Origin: Kiritimatiellia bacterium
Lineage (GTDB): Bacteria; Verrucomicrobiota; Kiritimatiellia; RFP12; UBA1067
Length of the DNA: 32,120 nucleotides
Reading direction: 5' to 3'
Assembly (NCBI GenBank): GCA_028686345.1
Contig: JAQUCE010000059.1
Span: forward strand, 1-32,120
A model generated the notes under the pieces. It did no database searches, had not been told where the DNA came from, and saw nothing but the letters and a program-made list of their open reading frames with translations. The position numbers were made by a program, and so were the translations under genes. This document shows positions 16,413 through 23,795 of this stretch, in pieces (positions within the stretch are counted from its first letter, which is position 1; each line of letters opens with the position of its first letter).

Positions 16413-18179
16413 ATGAAAAAAACGTTAATTCTATGTTCTTGGTTGCTGGCCGCCGCGCTGGCGCTCGCCGGCGAGCGGGTCGCGCTGTGGCCGGATGGCA
16501 AGATCCCAAATTTTCAGCCCCGGCAGATCGCGGCGACCACCCAGGAGGTGAAAGCACCGGGGTTCAAGGCAGCGGAGCAGACAATGCCGTATCTCGACTG
16601 GTACGCTGCGCCGGCGGCGAAAAACGGCGGATGTATGCTGCTCATTTCCGGCGGCGGTTATCAGAATTGCTGCGACGGGGTGTGGATTGACAGGGTCGCG
16701 GCAAAGTTCACCGAACTCGGATTCGTCTGCGTGAGCCTGACCTATCGCACGCCGCGACCGCAGGGGCTGCCGATCTACCAGAGTGCGTGGGAGGACGGGC
16801 AACGTGCTCTGCGTCTTGTCCGCAACGATGCTGAAAAACGCGGTTTCGACCCGGAGAAGATCGGCGCGTTCGGGTTCTCCGCGGGATCGCACCTGACGGT
16901 CTTGCTCGCGACAAGCTCGCTCACATCGGCATACGGGCCGGTCGATAGTGTCGACCAGCTTCCGTGCCACGTTAACTGGGCAGTGCCGATCTACACCGCT
17001 TACGCGCTCACAGACGGACTCACCGGCCCCAACACGCGCGACGGCGATGCTATCGACGCCAAGCTCTCGGATGTATTCAAGTTTGACGCGCAGACCTGCC
17101 CGATGGCGCTCTTCCATGGCGGGGCGGATATCTATTCGCCGCATGGCTCCACCCAGATTTACCGTCAGCTCCGCAGGATGCAAATCCCGACCGAGATCCA
17201 TCTTTTCGCGGACCGTCCCCACGGTTTCATGGGAGATTCGAGCAAAGGCGAGGACGGCACCGCCTACGACCACTGGCTCGAGCGTATCGCCGAGTTCATC
17301 CGCCAGATGAACTATGACGGAAATCTCGGCGAGGAGGTTGATCTGATGGCACGCTATTCTAACAACGACGCACGCGGCGAATACCGCAAGCAGCCGATCT
17401 GGCCGGAAGGCAAGATGCCGGATGTGCAGACGAACCAGTGCCAGCCTTATCTCGAATGGCACATGCCAAAGCAACTTAAGACAAAGGCGATCCAGATCAT
17501 CTACTCGGGTGGCAGCTATATGGGTAACAATCCGGACGGATTCGAAGTTGCGCCAGCGCGGCGTTATCTGAACGAAAAAGGCATGACAGTTGTGACCATG
17601 AAATACCGCGCGCCGCGTCCGCTGGGCGAGCTCGCCAAGCACACAACAGCGTGGCAGGATCTGCAGCGCGCCATCCGAGTCGTCCGCAGCGAGGCTGCGG
17701 CAAAGGGGCTCGACCCCGACCGCATCGGCATCATGGGCTCCTCAGCCGGCGGGCACCTGACGCTCATGGGCGCGACCAGCTCTAAGCGCCGCGCCTATTG
17801 GCCGATCGACGACCTTGACAAGCTGCCCTGCAACGCGCAGTGGGCGGTCGCGATCTATCCGGCCTACGCGCTCACCGACGGCGTAAACTCCCCGAATGCG
17901 AATGGTGGTAACGAAGACGACGCGAGGCTCGTCCCGGAGTTCTCATTCGACTTCGCGACTTGTCCGATCCTTTTCATCCACGGCGATGCGGATAATTGGG
18001 CTGCGATGAACTCGGTAAAGTGCTGGGAACAGCTTAGCCGGATGGGAATCCAGTCTGAGCTCCACACACTTGTCGGACGCGGCCACTGCTTCCAGCGAAA
18101 GGCCGCCCCGAGCACTGGCAGCTATACCTGGATGGGGCGCATTTGGGAGTTCATGAACCACAAGGGTTTCAACAATTAA
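16413..18179 (+). CDS. Secreted tandem alpha/beta hydrolase (two BD-FAE-like esterase domains, 588 aa)
   Basis: Two complete esterase/acetylhydrolase-like domains in one exported chain. The signal peptide is about residues 1-19. In domain 1 (about 20-310) the nucleophile is Ser156 (GFSAGSH), with an acidic HGGADIYSP segment and His in RPHGF. In domain 2 (about 325-588) it is Ser444 (GSSAGGH), with HGDADNW and His in RGHCF. The halves align throughout (ALWPDGKIP/PIWPEGKMP, YRTPRPQG/YRAPRPLG, CHVNWAVPIYTAYALTDG/CNAQWAVAIYPAYALTDG), so this is an internal duplication. The family removes acetyl or feruloyl esters from plant polysaccharides or other carbohydrates; the real substrate is unknown. 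Start ATG 16,413 follows a GGAAGTGATAGG leader. Base composition is GC-richer than its neighbours. Confidence 0.88.
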   Translation: MKKTLILCSWLLAAALALAGERVALWPDGKIPNFQPRQIAATTQEVKAPGFKAAEQTMPYLDWYAAPAAKNGGCMLLISGGGYQNCCDGVWIDRVAAKFTELGFVCVSLTYRTPRPQGLPIYQSAWEDGQRALRLVRNDAEKRGFDPEKIGAFGFSAGSHLTVLLATSSLTSAYGPVDSVDQLPCHVNWAVPIYTAYALTDGLTGPNTRDGDAIDAKLSDVFKFDAQTCPMALFHGGADIYSPHGSTQIYRQLRRMQIPTEIHLFADRPHGFMGDSSKGEDGTAYDHWLERIAEFIRQMNYDGNLGEEVDLMARYSNNDARGEYRKQPIWPEGKMPDVQTNQCQPYLEWHMPKQLKTKAIQIIYSGGSYMGNNPDGFEVAPARRYLNEKGMTVVTMKYRAPRPLGELAKHTTAWQDLQRAIRVVRSEAAAKGLDPDRIGIMGSSAGGHLTLMGATSSKRRAYWPIDDLDKLPCNAQWAVAIYPAYALTDGVNSPNANGGNEDDARLVPEFSFDFATCPILFIHGDADNWAAMNSVKCWEQLSRMGIQSELHTLVGRGHCFQRKAAPSTGSYTWMGRIWEFMNHKGFNN

Positions 18180-18218
18180 ACGCGAATTCTTCCGGAATCA
18201 ACCTTTTCAGGGAAAAAA

Positions 18219-18294
<76 letters not shown>

Positions 18295-18447
18295 ACATTA
18301 TAAGATCAGCCCGAGAGGGGCTTTAAACTCCGCTTACTTTACCGAATCACCGCTGCAAAGTCAACCCAGTTTCGCTGTTTTTTTTAATTTGCGATAAAGC
18401 CTGCGCCAAAGCGATCAAATACACAGAAAAGCCGCTTTTTCTTCCAC

Positions 18448-19464
18448 TCAAACCATTTGCTTGCGCTTCGCGCCCGGCAGATCCTCAACAAATCGCGGCA
18501 GCGCGAGCCCTCCCAGCCGCTCCGCCAGCTCGCTCTCGATCTCAACCGCCCGCTCCCGCGCAACCCTGAAGTGCTCAATTCCCGCCACTGGATCACATAA
18601 AAAAACATAGTATGGACGCACCCGCACACGCTGCAATGCGCTGCACAGCTCAAACATCGCATCAGCTGAGTCGTTAACCTTGCGCAGCAACACCGACTGG
18701 TTGGAGACCGGTATTCCCGCCTCCACCAACCGCTGGCAGGCCAGCGCAGCCTCAGTTGTGATCTCCGCGGCATGGTTGAACTGCGTGTTAACCCAGAGCT
18801 TCCGGGTGGCAGCCAGCCCGGCAATCAACCGGCGGGTGACTCTGAATGGCAGCGTGACAGGCACCCGGGTGCCGATCCGCACTGCGTCAATCTGCGGCAG
18901 CTCGGCAAAGGCTGCAACCAGAGCAATGATCCGATCATCCGTGAGCATCAAGGGGTCGCCCCCTGAAAGCAGGACCTCGCGGATCATGGGACGTGCGCTG
19001 ATAAACTCAATTGCCCGCCGCAGATCAATGTTGCCACTCAGCAGTTCCGCCTCGCCCAGCAACCCCTTACGGGTGCAGTGCCGGCAGTTCATGGCGCACA
19101 GCCCGCTGCACATAATCAACACGCGATCCGCGAAACGTTGCTTGACCCCATGGCCGAAAGCCGCGCTGCCCCGCTCTTCAAAGGGATCCGCGCTGAATCC
19201 GCCGCTCTCCAGCTCCGCCTCAGCCGGCAGTGCCATCCTGCTCAGCGGACCCCTCCAGCCCTCTTTGATCAGCAGATCAAGATAGTACGGCGTTATTTGC
19301 ACAGGAAAGCGCCGATCCACCTCGGCACAGGCTGCTGAGAACTCCAGCGGTGCCAAGCTTGCCAAGTGCTCGAAATCCAAGGTGTTGCGCACCTGCCACT
19401 CCCAGTCGCGCCAGAGCAAGGGATCAACCTGATATTTAAAACAGCTTTGCGGTGTCTTTCTCAC
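18448..19464 (-). CDS. Lysine 2,3-aminomutase-family (KamA/EpmB-like) radical SAM protein (338 aa)
   Basis: Radical SAM and PLP family that moves an amino group from the alpha to the beta carbon of lysine, free or for EF-P modification. The cluster motif is Cys123, Cys127, Cys130 (LCAMNCRHCTRK), followed by the family's EVLLSGGDPLML and VRIGTRVPVTLP. The length matches EpmB (about 340) rather than clostridial KamA (about 416), while CRHCTRK is closer to KamA. The chain ends in DLPGAKRK, near where the PLP lysine lies in the family. GTG 19,464 fits: GGTGGAGGG sits before it, and the upstream permease stop is 4 bp away. No efp or epmA is in the window. Confidence 0.83.
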   Translation of the reverse strand: MRKTPQSCFKYQVDPLLWRDWEWQVRNTLDFEHLASLAPLEFSAACAEVDRRFPVQITPYYLDLLIKEGWRGPLSRMALPAEAELESGGFSADPFEERGSAAFGHGVKQRFADRVLIMCSGLCAMNCRHCTRKGLLGEAELLSGNIDLRRAIEFISARPMIREVLLSGGDPLMLTDDRIIALVAAFAELPQIDAVRIGTRVPVTLPFRVTRRLIAGLAATRKLWVNTQFNHAAEITTEAALACQRLVEAGIPVSNQSVLLRKVNDSADAMFELCSALQRVRVRPYYVFLCDPVAGIEHFRVARERAVEIESELAERLGGLALPRFVEDLPGAKRKQMV

Positions 19465-19468
19465 ACTC

Positions 19469-20389
19469 TCAACCCTCCACCCTCTCAGCACGCAATGCGG
19501 GGTCCAGCAGGTCGCGCAGCGCATCCGCCAGATGATTGAAGGCCAGCACCAGCATAAAGATCGCCAGGGTGACAAAGGTCATCTCCCACCAGATCCCCTG
19601 CCAGAGGCGCAGGCGCGCGTTATTGATCATAATCCCCCAGGAGGGCTCGCCCTGCACCCCGATTCCTAAAAAGCTGATGAAAACCTCGGTGGCCACCGAG
19701 GCTGGGAAACGAATCGAAAAAGCGATCAGGATAATGTGAGCCACATTGGGCATAATATGGCGGAAGATGATGCGCAGATGCGAGTAGCCCAAAACCCTCG
19801 CGGCCTGAACATAGGCCCGCTCACGGTGTTTAAGTACCTCGCCGCGCACATTACGGCAGACACTCACCCAGGTGGTCAGACCGATCCCCAGATAAACCCC
19901 CAGCAGCCCCTGTCCAACCACCATCGCCACAGCCAGGATAAACAGCAACCCCGGCATGGAGGCCACGGTTGCGCACATCCAGACAACCAGATCGTCGATT
20001 TTACCGCCGAAATACCCGCCCAGGCATCCCAGAAAAACTCCTAGGGGAATCGCAATCAGCGAGGTGATGATCCCGACATGAAAGGCAATGCGCGTACCTT
20101 GAATCAACCGTTGAAAAACATCGCGCCCCAGATTGTCGCTGCCCAGTGGATAAAAGGGCCTGCCCTTCACCGCCTGCCCGCCACTCAGAAAATTAAACAG
20201 CTCGGGCTTTACATAGCGGTGCTCATCAAAAACCTGGTTATAGGGCGCGGTGGTGTCCCGTATCTTATGGTACTGATAAACCGCCTCTCCATAGAGCGCC
20301 ACACCCAGATAGAGTGTGATTGCGATCAACGACAACCGCGTGTCCCATCTGCGCCATAAGCGCCTGCCTATATGATCTTTCTTTGCCAA
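19469..20389 (-). CDS. Peptide/nickel-type ABC transporter permease, DppC/OppC family (306 aa)
   Basis: One of the two membrane subunits of a binding-protein-dependent peptide importer. An N-terminal anchor is followed by a linker containing PLGSDNLGRDVFQR, the family hallmark before the transport domain, then five helices. The EAA loop that docks the ATPase is YVQAARVLGYSHLRIIFRH near residue 190. Start is TTG 20,389 with AAGGG 6 bp upstream. The DppB-type partner is upstream on the same strand, separated by about 420 bp of repeats. KamA-like 19,464 follows 4 bp downstream and is probably translationally coupled. No binding protein or ATPase genes are in view. Confidence 0.9.
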   Translation of the reverse strand: MAKKDHIGRRLWRRWDTRLSLIAITLYLGVALYGEAVYQYHKIRDTTAPYNQVFDEHRYVKPELFNFLSGGQAVKGRPFYPLGSDNLGRDVFQRLIQGTRIAFHVGIITSLIAIPLGVFLGCLGGYFGGKIDDLVVWMCATVASMPGLLFILAVAMVVGQGLLGVYLGIGLTTWVSVCRNVRGEVLKHRERAYVQAARVLGYSHLRIIFRHIMPNVAHIILIAFSIRFPASVATEVFISFLGIGVQGEPSWGIMINNARLRLWQGIWWEMTFVTLAIFMLVLAFNHLADALRDLLDPALRAERVEG

Positions 20390-20454
20390 AATCAGCCCTT
20401 TTTTGCTTGCCTATAACTTCGTATGGTTTAAGGTACTCTCCATGCGTGTTTTTT

Positions 20455-20516
20455 CTTTGTCGTGAACTTTGTCGCTCCTTCTCGCTTATTTGTTTTCGAC
20501 AAAGTTTGCGACAAAG
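20455..20516. repeat. Inverted pair of CTTTGTCG arrays able to form a hairpin
   Basis: CTTTGTCGTGAACTTTGTCG (20,455-20,474) and its near reverse complement CGACAAAGTTTGCGACAAAG (20,497-20,516) are separated by 22 bp. Each arm is two 12-bp-spaced units. An RNA from either strand could form a roughly 20-bp stem with small mismatches. Confidence 0.8.
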
Positions 20517-20613
20517 CTTGTCTATCACTCAGCTGGCACGTTCCTTAAGCTTGCGTAGCACTGTAGCCGCGGGCCGTGAACGCGGGGGCTTGTCGGTCAG
20601 GCTGCTGCCTGGC

Positions 20614-20695
20614 GATTTGGTTCGCGAAGCACAATACTGTCGTTCGGGTGGCGGGGTCACGGCCCCCGCCCTACAGCTTCGGAGTGCCAGTTGCT
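20614..20695 (+). repeat. GC-rich dispersed mosaic repeat, copy 4
   Basis: TTGGTTCGCGAAGCACAATA, CTGTCGTTCGGGTGGCGGGG, TCACGGCCCCCGCCCTACAG, CTTCGGAGTGCCAGTTGC. It is nearly collinear with copy 3 at 8784. Confidence 0.75.
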
Positions 20696-20808
20696 CCGCT
20701 ATAATTTCGATATGTGTTCAGCACAGGCGGGACGGCTATGCCACTTTAAACACATACTTCCCATCAATCCCATTCAAAGCCCCACACCCCACATGGAGGG
20801 CCGCTGCG

Positions 20809-22044
20809 CTACCCCAGCCGCACACGAGGGTCTATCCAGGCGTAACCAATGTCGGTGAGCAGGTTGACCACCTGATAAAACAGCGCCCCCATAATCACGA
20901 CCGCCCTGACCACCGCCATATCCGAAGAGTGGATGGCATTAATGCTGACATTGCCAAGACCGGGTATGCCGAAAAAGGTCTCCAGCATCAAGCTGCCCGT
21001 GAAAAGAAAGGGAATCGAAAGGCTCACATAGGTCACAATCGGAATCAGGCTGTTACGCAGCACATGACGCACCATAATCCGCGCGCCACTTAAGCCTTTG
21101 GCCTGCGCAGTGCGCACGTAAGGCTTGTAAACCTCATCCAGAATCGCGGCTCTAAAAAAGCGGATGTCACGACCCAGTCCGCTGAAAATCCCGATCATCA
21201 CCGGCAGCACCAGATACGCCGCTGATTCAAAGCCCCAGATCGGGAAAAGCCGCCACTTGTAAGCCAGCAGAAATTGACCTGCCAGCACCCAGATCACATA
21301 ATTCACACTCATCAGCACGGTTGAGATCACCAGCACCAGATGATCCACCGCGCTGCCGCGCCACGCTGCACAGAGCAACCCCAGCATCACGCCAATCAGG
21401 GTTCCGCCGATCATAATCGGGATGGTCAGCGAGAGCGACGGCCCCACGCCAGCCTTCAGCACGCTCGTAACTGGCAGCTGATATTCAGAGGAGAGCCCGA
21501 AATCCCCCCGCAGCAGCGCCGCCAGGTAGTGAACAAACTGCGAGTCAAAGATCCCGGCATTCTGCTTTTCAATCGAGATCTTAGCCGTGACAACCCCTGA
21601 AACCGAAATCTTGGTGACCTTCCACCCCTCTCGCACTGACCAGACAATCACGCCTGTGGGAGTATCCCGTAACACCTCGTCCTGCTCACCCGTGGCGCTC
21701 TCTTCCAGTTCAATCAAGGCCTTAGTCGCGGCCACCCGGTAGCTCCCGGCTGCCAAAGGGTAACCCAGGGGTAAACCGCGCATCCCCGACTCAACAGCTG
21801 GCTGCAGCTTATCCACCGCCAGATTGCTCAGCGCCCGCGTCACACTCCACCGCCCCAGGAGCAACGGTTTATCATAGCCATAGCGCGCGTCAAAAGCCGC
21901 CAATGACTCAGCCGTCGCGTTTTTACCCAGCACAACCTCAGCTGGTGAGCCCCCCACCACATGAAAAAGCAGAAAGGTCAACAGCAGAACACCAAAGGTG
22001 GTCGGCAGCATGGCTAAAACTCTACTCAAAATATATCTGTTCAA
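20809..22044 (-). CDS. Peptide/nickel-type ABC transporter permease, DppB/OppB family (411 aa)
   Basis: Membrane subunit pairing with the DppC-type protein downstream. The N-terminus MNRYILSRVLAMLPTTFGVL is the family's first helix. The EAA loop VRTAQAKGLSGARIMVRH lies near residue 310, and the C-terminus DIGYAWIDPRVRLG is the standard end. It is longer than usual (about 310-340) because of an insertion of roughly 80-100 residues after the first helix (about residues 65-165), predicted to face the periplasm. Start is TTG 22,044 with AAGGAAAGATC upstream. The insertion could be a built-in substrate or partner contact; that is inference. Confidence 0.88.
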   Translation of the reverse strand: MNRYILSRVLAMLPTTFGVLLLTFLLFHVVGGSPAEVVLGKNATAESLAAFDARYGYDKPLLLGRWSVTRALSNLAVDKLQPAVESGMRGLPLGYPLAAGSYRVAATKALIELEESATGEQDEVLRDTPTGVIVWSVREGWKVTKISVSGVVTAKISIEKQNAGIFDSQFVHYLAALLRGDFGLSSEYQLPVTSVLKAGVGPSLSLTIPIMIGGTLIGVMLGLLCAAWRGSAVDHLVLVISTVLMSVNYVIWVLAGQFLLAYKWRLFPIWGFESAAYLVLPVMIGIFSGLGRDIRFFRAAILDEVYKPYVRTAQAKGLSGARIMVRHVLRNSLIPIVTYVSLSIPFLFTGSLMLETFFGIPGLGNVSINAIHSSDMAVVRAVVIMGALFYQVVNLLTDIGYAWIDPRVRLG

Positions 22045-22592
22045 GATCTTTCCTTAGAAAATCGTCGATCAACATCATCGTCCGTCATCGTAAACCATGC
22101 TAAAAGCGGTATGTAGTTCACGCTTTAGCGTGTCCTCTGAACAGGTCGCAGCATAACAAGAGTTGCTGCGCTTGCTTGCGCTTAAACCATGAAAAAGACC
22201 GTTTATTGTCGGCAAAGCTCGCGTTTCGTGTTGCGCTAAACTTTCGCCCTGCCGGCGCGTGCAAGGCCCTTGCCAAAGGGCAAGGCAAACATGTGTGTCG
22301 ATTAGAAATCAGGATACTTTGATCACCCTCTTCCCCCGCAACTTCCCCGAATCGGGCGACTCATAAATCAGTCATCACAATTGCTATTCCGCGGGGCGGA
22401 ATCATATAATTCGGCGCAGCCGAATTATTCTTAGCTCCTAATCATACGAAATCACCCAGCTATTTAAAAGCGCATATTCTTCATCAGGTAAAATATTTTT
22501 TTTAGCGCACAATATATCACCACCCCCTGCCGTTTATATCATCACCGTTAATTAATAGCGGAGTTAAATCAACAAACAACTGGAGATACAAA
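22045..22592. other. Intergenic region with back-to-back hairpins
   Basis: Divergent gap. ATTCCGC/GCGGAAT (22,386-22,402, loop GGG) is followed at once by AATTCGGC/GCCGAATT (22,408-22,426, loop GCA). A CACGCTTTAGCGTG palindrome lies near 22,118. No gene is supported. Confidence 0.55.
22386..22426. repeat. Two adjacent short perfect hairpins
   Basis: 7-bp and 8-bp perfect stems with 3-nt loops are separated by 5 bp. Neither is followed by a T tract, so they do not look like terminators. They lie about 170 bp upstream of the EF-hand gene. Confidence 0.6.
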
Positions 22593-22952
22593 ATGAACAC
22601 ACGATTAATAACATTGCTGATCGCCGCGGCTACTGTAGTAATGACCAACGCCACAATGGCTGAAGAGTGTCCTGCCAAAGAGGGCTGCCAAGCCGTTGTC
22701 AAGGGCGACGGCAAGGGCGGAGCGCGCCAAATCACAGCTGAGCAGAAGGCTGAGATGCTGAAGAAATATGACAAAAACAATGACGGCAAAATTGACGCTG
22801 AAGAGCGCGCTGCCATGAAAGCCGAGCGTAAGCTGGGTGAAGGCAGACGCGAAGGCAAAGGCGAAGGCAAGGGCGCTGGTAAGGGCCAAGGCAAAGGCGA
22901 AGGTAAAGGCGAAGGTAAAGGTGCCGGCAAAGGCGCAGCTAAAGAAGGTTAA
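22593..22952 (+). CDS. Secreted single EF-hand protein with Gly-Lys-Glu repeat tail (119 aa)
   Basis: Small exported protein. The signal peptide is about residues 1-23. One textbook EF-hand loop spans residues 60-71 (DKNNDGKIDAEE, every ligand position filled), so calcium binding is likely. The tail from about residue 81 is low complexity, made of KGEGKGAGKGQGKG-type repeats and strongly basic, suggesting contact with nucleic acid or anionic polymers outside the cell. Two cysteines (Cys26, Cys32) follow the leader. ATG 22,593 has CTGGAGATACAAA before it, and a terminator follows at 23,015. Function not known. Confidence 0.85.
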   Translation: MNTRLITLLIAAATVVMTNATMAEECPAKEGCQAVVKGDGKGGARQITAEQKAEMLKKYDKNNDGKIDAEERAAMKAERKLGEGRREGKGEGKGAGKGQGKGEGKGEGKGAGKGAAKEG

Positions 22953-23014
22953 TTCTTAAACACTTCCTCAAACTACAAGTTTGTCGATCAGCGGTTTTAC
23001 TACTGAAAAAAAGA

Positions 23015-23039
23015 CGGCGCTTATGCGCCGCCTTTTTTT
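23015..23039 (+). terminator. Intrinsic terminator after the EF-hand gene
   Basis: CGGCGC, loop TTAT, GCGCCG, then CC and seven T. The stem is 6 bp and perfect. Confidence 0.85.
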
Positions 23040-23063
23040 ATTCTTTAACACGCAGCGTTTATT

Positions 23064-23163
23064 ACTAAAGCAGCGGGGTTTTCACCATATACTTTCCAAT
23101 AAGGATGAAGAATTTTCACGCCTTACACAGCCTTACCTTGGTTGTGCGGAAAGCTGCTTTAGT
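23064..23163. mobile_element. MITE-like element, copy b (100 bp)
   Basis: ACTAAAGCAGC (from 23,064) and its exact inverse GCTGCTTTAGT (to 23,163) bound it. CACGCAGCGTTTATT precedes it, as in copy a. Its right end touches the rpsU stop codon (overlap of one base at 23,163). Confidence 0.65.
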
Positions 23164-23363
23164 TAGAACATCTCTCGCATCCCTCGACGGGAGTTAGTAC
23201 GGGCGCGGGCACGCGCTGATTTGAGGCGGGCTTTCTCGCACGGTTTCTCGTAATAACGATTATTGCGGAGCTGCTTCAGCAGACCCTCCTTATCCATAAT
23301 TTTCTTAAGGCGTTTAAGCGCACGCTCAACTGACTCGCCTCGTTTCAATTTTAATTGAATCAC
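23163..23363 (-). CDS. rpsU: Small ribosomal subunit protein bS21 (66 aa)
   Basis: Basic protein of the 30S platform near the anti-Shine-Dalgarno region, needed for initiation on structured messages. The family pattern is clear: KRGESVERALKRLKKIMDKEG followed by a strongly basic C-terminus (KARLKSARARARTNSRR). I choose GTG 23,363 over the in-frame GTG 23,372: AAGGGGGTGA, one mismatch from a perfect anti-Shine-Dalgarno match, ends 5 bases before it but would overlap the earlier codon. It is transcribed divergently from tRNA-Tyr. A MITE-like element abuts its stop. Confidence 0.9.
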   Translation of the reverse strand: MIQLKLKRGESVERALKRLKKIMDKEGLLKQLRNNRYYEKPCEKARLKSARARARTNSRRGMREMF

Positions 23364-23491
23364 GTATTTCACCCCCTTCCCGGGCCGTCAAAATTTAACA
23401 TTAAATTCTGATACGGTCGAAAAATGAACCCTTAATTTACCACAATAAGGCGACTGAAGTCAACTCTGAGTAAAAAAATTTAATTTGACCG

Positions 23492-23520
23492 TTGACAACC
23501 CGATCCATTTTTGAGATATT
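23492..23520 (+). promoter_or_regulatory. Promoter for tRNA-Tyr
   Basis: TTGACA (23,492-23,497), 17-bp spacer, GATATT (23,515-23,520). The predicted start near 23,527 is about 9 bp before the mature 5' end. Confidence 0.7.
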
Positions 23521-23535
23521 GCTCTTTTTCCACAC

Positions 23536-23620
23536 GGTAGGGTACCGAAGTGGCCAAACGGGGCAGACTGTAAATCTGCTGTCATCGACTTCCTTGGTTC
23601 GAATCCAAGCCCTACCACCA
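23536..23620 (+). tRNA. tRNA-Tyr (anticodon GUA)
   Basis: Class II tRNA with a long variable arm. Acceptor GGTAGGG pairs with CCCTACC, anticodon stem GCAGA/TCTGC encloses CTGTAAA (anticodon GTA), discriminator A, CCA encoded, total 85 nt. Confidence 0.95.
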
Positions 23621-23630
23621 TTTTACTGAA

Positions 23631-23677
23631 AAGCCTCGCAAAGTGTTAACAAACAACAACTGGCGAGGCTTTTTTTG
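23631..23677 (+). terminator. Intrinsic terminator after tRNA-Tyr
   Basis: AAGCCTCGC (23,631-23,639) and GCGAGGCTT (23,663-23,671) are an exact inverted repeat followed by a T run. The loop is long (about 23 nt). Confidence 0.8.
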
Positions 23678-23795
23678 TCAAAACTTATATCTGGCTGCGA
23701 TCCACAACTTAAGATCCATAAACAATCCCGCTTGTTAACCCCGTCATTTTTCAGGAACAGACGCAATACTAGTCCGTCGGCTTCCTCAATCGGGT

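Larger units (their letters stand above)
20390..20808. other. Repeat-filled gap splitting the peptide permease pair
   Basis: It holds two CTTTGTCG arrays facing each other (20,455-20,474 and 20,497-20,516), a segment TTGCGTAGCACTGTAGCCGC also found in inverse near 5,880, and the GC-rich mosaic repeat (20,614-20,695). No coding sequence is supported. dppB and dppC are normally adjacent, so this looks like repeats inserted into an operon. Confidence 0.65.

Noticed and set aside
16431-17642. 403-aa open frame opposite the tandem hydrolase
   Set aside because: It is the antisense shadow of a GC-rich gene with clear catalytic motifs on the plus strand; Arg/His-rich composition without domains.
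18297-18302. TATAAT just upstream of tRNA-Phe as its promoter
   Set aside because: It lies 2 bp from the mature 5' end, so transcription would start inside the tRNA.
19465-19575. Upstream ATG start for the KamA-like gene
   Set aside because: The extra 37 residues are antisense-like Trp/Cys-rich readthrough of the permease end; GTG 19,464 has the ribosome binding site and correct spacing.
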